Below, in pieces: positions 54,101-63,561 of a stretch of DNA of 64,000 nucleotides. The stretch comes from Tribonema minus. Its lineage: Eukaryota > Sar > Xanthophyceae > Tribonematales > Tribonemataceae. Both the position numbers and the translations under genes were made by a program. The notes below the pieces were generated by a model that was not told the DNA's origin, did no database searches, and saw nothing but the letters and a program-made list of their open reading frames with translations. The stretch is taken from contig JAFCMP010000002.1 of NCBI GenBank assembly GCA_017506865.1, forward strand, positions 806,001 to 870,000, in the 5' to 3' direction. Within the stretch, counting starts at the first letter, position 1. Each line of letters begins with the position of its first letter.

Positions 54101-57100
54101 TCCCGTGTCCATGATTGCTGCGCGATGCAACAGCATACTACTTGACTGCAAACAATGTAGTATACTGGTGGACGTCATCGTAGCAGCTGACTGCTGCCAG
54201 TGACTCACCGATGTACGTCACTGCTGCGGCGATCACGACGTCGTCAACAGAGCCCTGCACAGCAAAAACACAAAAATACATTGAAATTGGGGTTACAGTG
54301 AGTGGTAAAAAGACAAAAAGGGCGCGAATATCCCGTCAGCACCAGCTGTTGGGCGGGAGACAGCGAATCTGCAAGCTGGCAAAGAGTCCTAGCATGCTTG
54401 TGCATAACGGGCAGCATCTACAGCGTGCTCGTTGAACGAAAGCATCAAGGATGGTCGGCAGCCGGAAAAGAAGTCAAACAATCACAGTTCAAGTTGAACT
54501 TTTGGCATCTGACAGCGGCTCCAAGTTATCAGCAGCGCACGATGCAATGCAGCATGCGTGTGAGTACTTGCAACACTTCATGTGCCCACTTCAACATTGC
54601 GGTAGCAGTGTGATTCCCACTTCAAAGGTATCAGTAGCGCCGTAAGTGCCATGTTATGTACATGGGTCAGTACGGAATCATGGCGCGTTCGTCTGGGCAC
54701 TCTGAGCACTGAATTGCCTGAACCTATAGGTACCTAGTCCACGAACAATGGCGCGAACAGCAACACAGCGACTCTCTCCTTTGCATGATTACCATATATA
54801 TACATGCATACAGCATATACAGGCTAGGGGGCTGAAACTGTATCACGCTGTGCACAAGGCCGCAGCCAGTGTGCAGATGATGTACTTTTTATTTTATGCT
54901 CAGGGCGCGAAAAAGCCCAGATGATTGGCATCTAGCTGTACGGAATCTACATGTCGTATGACAGTCTGAAAGTGTCGTAACGACAACCACTCAAACGCCG
55001 CCGCCGCCAAATGGCATCTCGGGATGCTCCCCTACGTCCTCCTCCATGTGCCCCCCCCCCCAATGATGTACTTCTTGAAGTACAGTTTTTGCGGATGATA
55101 TCAAGGTTTCGGAACTCATGGAAGAACCGTCTCCTGGGCCAGATATGCGGGTGCTGATCGGAAGCAGGGTTACTTTTCACATTGTCCGCAGCAATCAACA
55201 AGTTGAACATAGAATAGAGACTTGGCCGCAGCAAGATGGCCTGAAGTGCACCACTGATTGATTTAATTGCCTAGACGCACACTGCGTCAGTCTGATGGGG
55301 GGGGGGGGGCAAAGAAGGTGCCAGCCTCACGTTCTCATGTGTGCATTGTGTGCCCACTTCAGAGCGCGAAGTCAGAGCTGACTGCCAGTGGGGCCTGAGG
55401 CGGGTGCCATTGTACGCTGACCGTGCTTTGAATACGTACATACCTTATAGGTAGTCTTGGCATAACCGGCGAACCAGTCGTACGACACCGCTTTCTCATC
55501 AGGCACGTCGGCCGTAATTATGGACGTCCACCTGAGAAATGAGACACAGCACAGCAACAGCGTTCAGAAACTGCGTGGCACGCATTGCTGCAGCGTTTGC
55601 TGCGCAGCATGCTGGCACTGCCAGTGAGAGGGCACCAGGCCTTGAGGAGCAGTAGCACCCCGATTGCCCTAATAGCTGAGGGCATGAAGGTGACGTTTTG
55701 TGTCTGCCGTGTCACCTGCTCGGGCTCTCAATTGACTTTGTGAACTTGCGAACGATGGACGTCCACCTGGTGTTGTTGAACAACAGTGCGCAGACACTAC
55801 AGATGAGTAGGGCTGCAAAAGAGCGCACTTCTAAAGTTTATTTCTGGGTTCCAGTGCCCCTTTTGTGGTGGACTGTATGCTCGGAATCGAGCAGAATCCC
55901 CACATGCCCCACAAAACGGCTTGTGCGCAGCATATTATCATGCTGACTCACATTGTGTTGGTGTGACCAAACACGTTTCTAACGTAACCCTAATAATAGC
56001 GAGGTGACACAGGGCGCAGCTGCTGCGCGCGGGCCGTGCAAGCGCGCTGCGCGTACGCAGGAATCTCGAGACTCGGCGTGCCGCTGGTGGTGGCACCGCT
56101 CAGCGCAATGAATCGTTCAGGAACAAGTTGTAGGAGGGCGTCAACAGAGAAACAGTCTGAGCACATGCGCGGTTGGTGTCCCGTACCGCACGCTCGCCTT
56201 CGCGGCATTGACCGGCGCGCTCTCGGTACCTGCATGTACTGAGATGCGTTGCATTGACCTGTCTGCACCGAGATGCGCTGAATCAACACCTGCCCATGGC
56301 CGCCACAACCAAGCGGACTGTTTATTTGCTTGCCACGCAGGCAGGGCATACTCAGCCAGCGACGGGGGGTTCCGGGCAGCGCTCAGCAAATGGGCAGCAC
56401 AGCAGTGCTCAGTGCGCTGCTCACCTTGCTGCCGCCGTGTTGAAGATGGCCTTGATTGCCGCCGTCGTGCCGGGCGCAAACACAAACTGGACGGTGTAGC
56501 CGGCTCCGGGAGTTGGCTTGGGCGTCGGCTTGCGCGTCGGTTTGGGGGTGGTCGCGGCCACGGTGGGCCTGTTGAGCGATGACACACACACAGCTGTGAG
56601 TATACACCGGTATGTGGGTATGCGTGGCAACAACCGCCGGTGGAAGGTCACCTTCGCCATCGCAGTGAATCCGCGAGCACAACTGATGTAGTCTACTGAT
56701 GTGCTGCTCCACACCGGCAGGATACTTCACAAAGTACTTCAAGTAGCAGTTGTACGTCTGGAGTACTGTGCATCTGAGACGCGCTTGCAAGCTGTTGTGC
56801 ATGTGGGGACTCGGAGCAGCACGTACGGTGACGTTGCTTGCACTACTAGTATGGCGGCATGAGTGAAGATGACAAGAAGCGCGCTGTGAGCTTCTGAGGC
56901 TTGTGTGAAACTTTTCCTAGTTCTTGGCTTCACATGACACACACTACACCTCAAAATTCAACCGACTTGTTTAAAATTGCTTCTGCAACGGTCTGCTGTC
57001 TTACGTGCAGAACTCCTGATGATTCATCTGCTCCAACCTCAGGATCAACCATGCATACCCGCGCGCCTTACCTCTTCTTGTACTTCAAGTTGCACGATCC

Positions 57101-60100
57101 GCGCGCTCGGGTGGTCAACAACTTGGTCAACAACTTGAAGTTGTTGATACGGTTACCGAGATGCGCTGCATCAACAGCGCTTGGGTGTACCAACAAAGCT
57201 CATGAAGTGCACAGGGTCACAAGTTCACCAGTGCAAAAGTGTGCATGGTAGCGCCCACTTGAAGTGGGCCCGCTGAGCTGCGTTCAACCTAGCAGCACAA
57301 CTTGAACAAGTGGACATGTCCACGCAATTGGCGTGCAGCGCAACTTGTGCTGCGGAGTACGGCTGGACAGCAGTCGCACACACTGTGCACTGCGTGTGGC
57401 ACCGGCCCGAGGCATGCAACCTCTCTCGCAGCCTTTTGGCATGCACTTCCCCAACTATGCAGGGTCACAACTTCCAGCAATTTCAAGTTGAAATCGCAGT
57501 GCTCAGCTCACTTGGCGGTCGGCTTCCTCGTTGGTTTGGCCGTCGGCTTGGCTGTGGACGGCTTGGCCGTGGGCTTGGCACTCGTGGGCTGAGCGGTCAC
57601 AGTCGTCGGCTTACGCGTGGGGCGGCGCGTAGGCTTGATTGTCGGCGTCGCCGTTGGCTGCAGTGATCTCAAGCAGGGTCAGGGCTACAATTAAAGTTGA
57701 AGTTGAAGTTCACGTTGCCTGATGGCGTGACGCGTGGGGCGGCCCGTGGTCGGCGTCGCCGTTGGCTGCAGTGATCAAAAGTTGAAGTGCAAGTTTGACT
57801 TCACATTGCGTGATGGCACAGCGAGTGGGCCTGTCCGCGGCCGGTGCCGCCCGTTGGCTGCAGTGCGGCACGGCAAGTCACAACTTGAAGCAGGGGCGAT
57901 CATTTCAAGTGGAACTTCACATTGCGTGATGGGGCGATGCCCAAGTCACAATCATCCAAGTTTGACTTGCAGGTGAGGTTCACATTGCGTAATGGGGCGA
58001 GCTCGTGGTCGGCGCCGCCGTTGGCTGCAGTGACCGCGAGCACGGTCAGGGGCAATAAATCAAGTTAAAATTTGAAGTTTGCGTTGCGCGAGGGCATGGC
58101 ACGCGGGCTGGCCTGGTGGCTGGCATCTGACTCGGAGTTCAAGTTGAAGTTCAAGTCCAAGTTTATGTTGCGTGATGGCGCAGCACATAGGCCTGCTTGT
58201 GGTCGGTGTCGCCCATTGGCTGCGGCACGGCAGTCAAGTGCTGGGGTTCAAAGTGGGTGATCGGATCATATAATGTGAAGTTCAACCACTTGAGTTCAGG
58301 TTGCCAGAAGCTGATCAAAAAAGTCAAACACTTGTAAAGTACTACTTAAAAGTATGCTTCCTAGTACGTCGGCATTGTGTCGGCGGCTGTGGCACAACAA
58401 TTGCAAGCAGGTGTTCAACATGTGACCACAGGGATACATCCGCTTCAAATATCGTTCTCCCTTGGAAAATCGAACTTCGGTAGTCTTCATAACGCACTGC
58501 ATGTACTACTAGTAGTGCGTATGTGACATGCAAGTCCATGGCACTGGTCCCACTACATTGCGGTTGCCAACAGTGTGCGCCCACTGGCAGGTGGTCTCGA
58601 TGCAACGCATTTCGGAACCTATGCGACATCAATTGTCACCTAAGTAGAGCTCTACGATCTTTTGACTCGTTTCCATCAACGTGTAACAGTTGTCGATGCA
58701 ACGCATCTCAACACCTGCCAGAGAGTATGACGTTAATGCAAAGCATCTGCGAGTTAGTGCCTGTACGACATCAACCTGAGGCTCCTGCAGCTACCGAGAC
58801 GCGTTGCATCGGCAACACCTTGGCGGAAATACTGCGGCCAGACACACACATTGCCGCGTTGGCATCTTGCACCTGGCATTTCAGCCTGGCAGCGCCCACC
58901 TGTTCGGCAAATGGCTTCCGCAACAACAGGTTTAAACTGAGTCACTGTCTGACAGTTACTGCAGCAATGTGGATGTACCGACATTCAATTTGTCGAGATG
59001 TCAATATATTATGCAGCAATGCTCACCTGCCCCGTGGGTGCGGAGGCGAGGCTACGCCGCGCGCCTTCCACTGGAATGCCGGCACTGGCAGAGGGCAGCG
59101 CTGCGGCCCCCACTGGCAGCCTTGCAGCCTGAGTGTCCTGCCGGTCTGCGGCGCCATGGCTAGCGTGCAGAGTCTGACATTGCAGTCAAAGGGAAATTGG
59201 AGTGTCAATCATTTAATTAATTTAGCTTTCTCTAAAGGCTCCATGCAGGAGGCTCATTAATTGGTACCGTAACGATGATCGCTCCCCTGGGCCGGCGCTC
59301 AGCATTCCCACTGGGCTTAGAGTCTCTGAGCTTAAAGCAATTGCAAGACTGGAAGAAAAGTTGCGCTAGCGCGCTGTCACACGTACATATGTGTACTTTA
59401 ATTATTTCCGCTTGAGGGGCGGAAACCCTGTGAAACACGAAATATGCAAGTCATGTACACATGTGCTGTGTCAAACGTGACACATGCGCTATCTACACTA
59501 TCGAACGGTCACAGACACGCCAAGCCACCTACAGAAGGGCTTCCAGGAGGACTTCGTCCGCCTCAGAACCCCCGCCATTGCCCCCAGGAGTTGGCGCCGC
59601 CAGATACGCCATCACTCGCTGAGATAACCCCATTTGCAACGCAGTGGAAGGCGAAGCCCTAATCCTCGCACAATTATTCCCTTGAGCGCTGCCTCCGTCG
59701 GGCCAGAGTCGCTCCGCTCGCGTGCTGCATACTCCTCAGCCATGGCGATAATGAGGGCGCCGGCTTCATCGCCAAGCACACCAAAGGAACCAAATGCCGC
59801 TGTCGCAAGGGTATAGCAATTCGCGTCGAAGTGGCGCGAATAGTGGTTCTTCTTGCCAGTGGTGGTCTGCGCGCTGAGCACAGCGCCGCAGGGTCCTTGG
59901 CTGCCCGCTGCACGTTGCTGGCGCACTGCACCTCAATACAGGTAACATCAACCATGCGTGGCAGGCGGCGCGCGGGGTCACTGAAGGCAGTCAGTGAAAA
60001 CCGTAGTAGTCTAGTACTACTACTAGTAGTACTTACTCTACTAATAGACCAAGTAGTACTACTAGAAGTACTACTAGTACTACTGATAGTAGTTGCCTCT

Positions 60101-61633
60101 GCCACAGTGTCTGCACTGCAGCAGGTGCTGTACCATCATGATCATCACGATGGTAGCTCAGGCTGATGCTCCTTCAAAAAGTTTGGAGACTCAGTGTAGG
60201 ACACTCGATGCGTCATCATGATTGAATCATGATGCTACGGCGGTCACTTTATGTATACTAGCCAAAGCAGTATACTCATATATACATCATGGTATACTAT
60301 TTATACATGCATTTTTGTCGTGATGAAATTTGACTCATTGATTGGCAACAAATTCAGGTTGTTGCAGCAGTACTACTTGGGGCCGGCTGAATGGCACTTG
60401 AACCATGGGGGATTGCACTTGGTGAGTCACCGGACAGGGCTGCGCTTTCCGCTGCGCTGCCGCTGCCGCAGCGACAGCAAATGGGATAGCGTCTCTGCAG
60501 GTCATGCATGCCATGGCACACCTGGCTACGATCTCGTCGGGACAGTTACTGTAGCGGGGGCTTTGGTCCGAGTGCCACTGTGACACTGTCTCAGGCTGCT
60601 TAGGGGCCCCGACAGACGGCGTAATGCCTCTGCAAAGTATCATGCAGTGTATATTATAGAAGTAGCAGTATAGAAATATCATATGATTATGATACTACTA
60701 GTATAATAGCCTACTGAGTACTTGGTTGCTTCCGTTTGAGGGGCGAAAATCCGACTGAGTCCTACGAAGTGCAAGTTGGAACTAGTAGCCGGAGTTTGCA
60801 GCTCTCAAACTTGTGTGAAATCCGACTGCCAGTGCTCAGTGAGCGTGCTACAACGTTTTACTATTCCACAAATCTTGTAAACGAGCTGAAAGCAAGGCTT
60901 ACTCACTCTGCTTACTTACAGTTACTGCTACTTACCAGTACATACTATACGTAGTACTATAGTATACGTTCACTGACGGCCTTAGAGTCTAGGCTAGTAG
61001 TACTGAGTAGTGCATTCAATGTCAGTGTAAAAAGCAATCATTATGCCAAATCATTTCAAATACCTTGTGCATTGTCAATCAGAATAGGTCTTGATGCCAT
61101 TGTGTTGTCACTTGGCAACGGAATCTCTGAGAAATGAGAATTTCATCGCTGCGGCTCCTACTAGTAGTACTGCACCCTCGATCTGGAAGCTGCTGATGGA
61201 TGGCACATGGATGGCACATACTCAGTGTGCTATCAGGAAAAGATAGATGCTTTTCTGAGTTTTGAACTCATTGACAGGGCAACACACAACGCACACCTAT
61301 AGATTCCGCTTGCTTGACTGACGCTTATCTTGACGCTTGTCTACAAACTGTGATGGCACGCTGCCAATTGCAAGATGAGACGGTGTGTGACTCATTATCA
61401 ACTATACAAGTCTGGACGCAATGGCGAATGCCATGCAAGCCTGTCTGAGAGATGCAATGGCAGTACATGCATACACAGTGCAGCAGCTGCTGCGCAGGCA
61501 GATTACGCCGAAGGCGGCCCGTCGTCAACGGCTCTGTTTTTGACGACAACCCCCAAACCGTCGCGCGACTTACCTGTGAGGCGACATCGGAGCTTAGCGC
61601 CAGCAGCAGCGCCGTGAGCCGAAACACGTCCAT
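44997..61633 (-). CDS. Gene C: leishmanolysin-like (M8) zinc metallopeptidase, complete, 13 exons plus duplicated last exon
   Basis: Exons: 61574-61633, 59027-59173, 57512-57657, 56425-56568, 55444-55531, 54209-54254, 52632-52796, 49936-50151, 49304-49347, 48307-48334, 47057-47099, 46188-46215 and 45151-45276, with a second terminal exon at 44997-45122. The joined frame is 1281 nt (426 residues plus TAG). Architecture equals gene B, with a longer exon 8 (216 nt), in which a Ser/Thr-rich insert separates CGGKC from YDDG. All catalytic motifs are present: [20 protein letters not shown] and ELMTG. Introns are 0.6-2.5 kb and hold LINE pieces, exon-derived arrays and TTAGGG-type repeats. Confidence 0.88.
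45151..45276 (-). CDS. Gene C exon 13, first copy (C-terminus and stop)
   Basis: Encodes [36 protein letters not shown] and ends APARA with TAG. It is the copy nearest exon 12, so probably the one normally used. Confidence 0.85.
   Translation of the reverse strand: MDYTKADAFDPAVCGARRDGTIIWNSDQVLRPTPRVAPARA
46188..46215 (-). CDS. Gene C exon 12 (28-nt micro-exon)
   Basis: Acceptor CTCTACAG, donor GTGAAA (the weakest donor in the gene). Encodes (I)GGLQDLGYE. Confidence 0.85.
46330..46838 (+). mobile_element. LINE-1-related relic, gene C intron 11
   Basis: GKRTKEFVEELAMYSALCSG and SLAQELAKCVTAYTQRAQ match the LINE-1 C-terminus. A trace of the CAAGTCCATACG tail follows at 46824-46836. It lies in the same intron as the gene B tail relic, so it may predate the B/C duplication. 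Confidence 0.7.
47057..47099 (-). CDS. Gene C exon 11 (43-nt micro-exon)
   Basis: Acceptor TTCAACAG, donor GTGAGT. Encodes (G)YLDGPGSPLSVIT. Confidence 0.87.
47600..47790. repeat. LINE-like 3' tail followed by about 55-bp tandem repeat
   Basis: GTCTGCCCTCCAACGAGCGG AAGTAAAATAAAGTAC resembles the LINE 3' hairpin tails. It is followed by about three units of CACGCCACAAAAAGCAAGTG and GGAACCATCAA. Intron 10 of gene C. Confidence 0.6.
47930..48290. repeat. About 120-bp tandem repeat, gene C intron 10
   Basis: Three to four units with GCAGGTCATGACGTGCAATG ACTTACA and AAGCATGCATGCAGAATGCG; orthologous to the gene B array. Confidence 0.78.
48307..48334 (-). CDS. Gene C exon 10 (28-nt micro-exon)
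   Basis: Acceptor TACGCAG, donor GTGAGG. Encodes TQLCTELMT(G). Confidence 0.87.
49255..49292 (+). repeat. Short TTAGGG/CTAGGG array
   Basis: Six degenerate units ending 11 bp from the exon 9 donor of gene C. Gene B has a weaker trace at 24114-24134 in the same place. Confidence 0.8.
49304..49347 (-). CDS. Gene C exon 9 (44-nt micro-exon, third Zn ligand)
   Basis: Acceptor GTCGTGCAG, donor GTGAGC. In the phase set by exon 8 it reads [15 protein letters not shown]. The GTACGHW core matches gene B and the flanks differ. Confidence 0.87.
49936..50151 (-). CDS. Gene C exon 8 (long form)
   Basis: 216 nt, acceptor GCGCAG, donor GTGAGA. Encodes (G)IGTYWPTATAACGGKC, KPRRRL, a Ser/Thr-rich run, [18 protein letters not shown] and AELGIEKLQL. 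The insert after KPRRRL accounts for most of the extra 57 nt over gene B. Confidence 0.85.
50152..50700. repeat. Minisatellite and exon 8 5' copy, gene C intron 7
   Basis: A second exon 8 start at 50300 (GIGTYWPTAAASCGGVC), then about seven units with GTGCTCAGCGTCGGTCACG and GCATCAGGATGCTAGATGTG; weaker units continue to about 50960. Confidence 0.82.
51024..51055 (-). repeat. Short CCCTAA array
   Basis: Five units in intron 7 of gene C. Confidence 0.85.
51240..52631 (-). repeat. Tandem copies of exon 7 3' half, gene C intron 7
   Basis: Eight or nine units. Two (about 51655-51725 and 52360-52430) still read [20 protein letters not shown] followed by GTGAGT. Others, for example about 51250, 51370, 52105, 52260 and 52510, are worn. 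This is the largest array of the three genes. Confidence 0.8.
52632..52796 (-). CDS. Gene C exon 7 (HExxH active site)
   Basis: 165 nt, acceptor GAACAG, donor GTGAGT. Encodes [35 protein letters not shown] and [10 protein letters not shown](G). Several partial copies follow in the intron. Confidence 0.9.
53345..53420 (-). mobile_element. Short LINE-1 relic, gene C intron 6
   Basis: CCTAGTCTGTACTGCGCCGC and about 50 following bases match 14942-15016 at the LINE-1 stop region. Confidence 0.6.
53547..53653 (-). repeat. Degenerate CCCTAA array
   Basis: About sixteen CCCTAA-like units with many variants, in intron 6 of gene C. A smaller one lies at 21699-21724. Confidence 0.85.
54209..54254 (-). 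CDS. Gene C exon 6 (46-nt micro-exon)
   Basis: Encodes [15 protein letters not shown] with acceptor TGTGCAG and donor GTGAGT. Silent differences from gene B occur within it (for example GCG/GCA). Confidence 0.85.
54888..55062 (-). mobile_element. 5'-truncated LINE-2 copy with target-site duplication
   Basis: Minus-strand copy of the last about 175 bp of LINE-2 (from the MEEDVG codons to AATAAA). It is flanked by a perfect 11-bp direct repeat ATGATGTACTT (54877-54887 and 55063-55073). Lies in intron 5 of gene C. Confidence 0.92.
55444..55531 (-). CDS. Gene C exon 5
   Basis: 88 nt, acceptor TTCTCAG, donor GTATGT. Encodes (R)[29 protein letters not shown]. Confidence 0.85.
56425..56568 (-). 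CDS. Gene C exon 4
   Basis: 144 nt, acceptor CAACAG, donor GTGAGC. Encodes [39 protein letters not shown] and IFNTAAAR. Confidence 0.85.
57512..57657 (-). CDS. Gene C exon 3 (KPT linker)
   Basis: 146 nt, acceptor CTGCAG, donor GTGAGC. Encodes [19 protein letters not shown], then AQPTSAKPTAKPSTAKPT and RKPTA. Its acceptor region is repeated several times in the upstream intron. Confidence 0.8.
57690..58240 (-). repeat. Tandem copies of exon 3 acceptor region, gene C intron 2
   Basis: At least four units of about 110-170 bp, each with a GTTGCGTGATGG-like block and GTCGGCGTCGCCGTTGGCTG CAG, the exon 3 acceptor and first codons. Fainter versions occur in gene A (6660-7000) and gene B (31535-31795). 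Confidence 0.75.
58570..58830. mobile_element. Degenerate fold-back element
   Basis: Diverged TGTGCGCCCACTGGCAGGTG, several GATGCAACGCATTTC-like blocks and a terminal GTTGCATCGGCAACACC. Intron 2 of gene C. A similar scrap occurs at 56222-56292. Confidence 0.5.
59027..59173 (-). CDS. Gene C exon 2
   Basis: 49 codons, TLHASHGAADRQDTQAARLP...[12 protein letters not shown] with donor GTGAGC. Two residues shorter than A and B, by in-frame indels. Confidence 0.75.
59395..60105 (-). mobile_element. LINE-3 relic with endonuclease C-terminus, in gene C intron 1
   Basis: Minus strand: RLPRMVDVTCIEVQC, then in another frame KKNHYSRHFDANCYTLATAA and FGSFGVLGDEAGALI, homologous to LINE-2 VDVTCFEAQ and YSGHYDQTCYKLATLAIGSF. 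The 3' UTR runs to a hairpin-like TTTCCGCCCCTCAAGCGGAA and an ATAATTAAAGTAC tail. Diverged from LINE-2, so a separate family. Confidence 0.78.
60000..60095. repeat. (ACT/AGT)n low-complexity tract
   Basis: Alternating AGTAGT and ACTACT runs forming many short palindromes. The same CTAGTAGTAC motif is scattered through most introns. Confidence 0.8.
60606..61573. other. Gene C intron 1, upstream half: no gene seen
   Basis: AT-richer intron sequence with TAGTA palindromes, a TTCCGTTTGAGGGGCG scrap at 60729-60744 resembling a LINE 3' hairpin, and no supported exon. Confidence 0.5.
61574..61633 (-). CDS. Gene C exon 1 (signal peptide)
   Basis: Twenty codons, [13 protein letters not shown]...DVASQ, followed by CAG|GTAAGT, the best donor of the three paralogues. 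Confidence 0.85.
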
Positions 61634-61800
61634 GTTGCCACTCGCGCGTGATGCCACTCGCCTTGCCTGCTTGCGCGATCAAAGTTAATCAAAGTCCCGG
61701 ACAAGTCAGCGAAACTCCAGTCACGCCGAGAGGGCGCGCAGCCCGAGGCAGACCCCCCGAGAATATCAGCTACAAAAAAAGTCCTGGGGGGGGGGGGCAT
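61634..61800 (-). promoter_or_regulatory. Putative 5' UTR/promoter region of gene C
   Basis: Shares the CACTCGCCTTGCCTGC and GCCGAGAGGGC blocks found upstream of genes A and B. A run of G at 61786-61797 marks its outer edge. Confidence 0.4.
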
Positions 61801-62289
61801 GGTCAGGGCATGGTAAGTATGTCGCATGTATTCTAATCTGTGTGTATGACTCATCTACCACCAACTAGCTTTGGCAGGCACAGCAGTCAAGAGTTAGGTG
61901 CTTCAAAGCATGTGAAAATGTTACAACATGTGTGCTTCTTCTAAGGCAGGGTTGCGCTTCGCTCGCGCCCTAGTCCTAAGTCTAATTTATCAAGAGTTGC
62001 CCCAGAGTACACCAAAAATTTGCCAGTATGTCGCAGGCAATCACTCAGACGCCCCGACCACTGGCATACTATGCGACTGCAATATTGCCAGCTTTCAAGG
62101 CATGCGGCAGCATTAAGAACTGCCAGCACGTATGCTGCCAGTAGCATGCAGCTGCTAAGTGCATGCCAGAGGAGAAAACATGTCACAGTTTGCGAGTGAA
62201 AAGATTAGAATATCTATATAGGGCTGATCCCTTGCAAGCTTGCGCCGAATCAGCTACTCCAGTCAATAGCGCCGATTCTGCCAGCTCTA

Positions 62290-62530
62290 TGCAGGCCCAA
62301 CTGCTTAAACGACTCGTGGTGGAACTGGCAATAGTATACTCACCAGATACTCACAAGTTTGCTTGCAAGTATCAATTTGACTTTTACGTCAAATTAAAAG
62401 TTCAAGTTTACTCGGCCATGTGCTCAGGTGGGGGAAATGCGGACGTATTGAACAAGGCTGGGTTTGCCGAGCGTCCGATCCTCGCCGATCTGTCCTTGGC
62501 ACAGGAGCCGGCGAGCGCATTGCAAGAGCA
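62290..62530 (+). mobile_element. LINE-1-related relic upstream of gene C
   Basis: LLKRLVVELA, then (after an insert of about 60 bp) YSAMCSGGGNADVLNKAGFA and ERPILADLSLAQE, homologous to the LINE-1 C-terminal segment. Confidence 0.7.
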
Positions 62531-62915
62531 GACAGCGCACACTCTCGAACGTTGGACAAGCTTTGTTGAACACACACACCTTGTGTTACATTTATGCTAT
62601 GACATAAGAAGCGCGCGCACGCGGGCAACCAGCGTGTGCGACTTCGACTACAAGCCTCGCCATGAAAGTGCTGCAGTGGCGCGCCAGCTGCGGCGGCGGC
62701 TTTTTGCTACGATATCCTGCGGTTGTGCTGTTAAGCGCGCACCTTACACGCAAGCAGTTACACCACTGGCAGAGCCGTGTGGACGCTGCTCCCTCTTTAT
62801 CATCTGCCTTACTTCAACCTGCGACGGGGTACACTACACAAACCAGGAACTGGAAGCCCCTACACACTTAGTAACAGATGCCTTCAGTTACAACAACCCC
62901 CCCTCTCTGACATGC

Positions 62916-62965
62916 TGCCCCCCCCCCCCCTCCCCGGACCCCCCCCCCCCCCCCCCCCCCCCCGG
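62916..62965 (+). repeat. Poly-C tract
   Basis: Nearly 45 C in about 50 bases. Another lies at 24495-24523. Length is likely unreliable in the assembly. Confidence 0.8.
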
Positions 62966-63561
62966 CCCCCTGAGGCTTACGTCCGGCTGCTTTCCCCGCC
63001 TCCCCGGGGCCCTCCCCCGGGGTCCCCTCCTCCAAAACTTGACCCAACGAAAGAGAATAAGCGAAACCTCCTGAAGACCACTCAGATGCCTCTATGTTGC
63101 GCACAGACTCTCAGGGTCTGCCGGATGATCCGCACGAGAATACTCACAGTCGCCGAACTTCAACTCTCTGGGCCTCCATATCGGGGCCAGATCGGAACAT
63201 GCATGCACAGGCTCCGCGAGGTGTGCGCTGCCTTTCGATGTGGGGAGAGCGGTGCGGGAGCGTAAGGAGAGCGAAGTTGAAGTTGATGTCAGCAAAAGCG
63301 CATGCGCGCGTGCGTGGGCAGCTGTTGGCCGGTCTCGCAATGGCCGCGAGGCGACAGTGGACACTGCGCATGCGCCGTGATGATCATGTCTGCATCAGCA
63401 GCAGACGGTGGTGCGCCGCGCCCTTCCGTGAGTAGAGCTGCTAAGCGCCGCTGCGTGGTCGCGTAGACACGCGCCGCTGCACGCCTGCCGCGCGCTGTCG
63501 CGTCATCATGCGCGTAGGCGATGAGCAATGCTGCAGCAGCGGCAGCAGCGGCGGGGGCCAT

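Larger units (their letters stand above)
61801..63561. other. Region upstream of gene C: relics and low complexity
   Basis: Holds the LINE-1-related relic (62290-62530) and a poly-C tract. A possible short minus-strand exon ends at a GTGAGT near 63144-63152. No complete gene could be supported. Confidence 0.4.
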
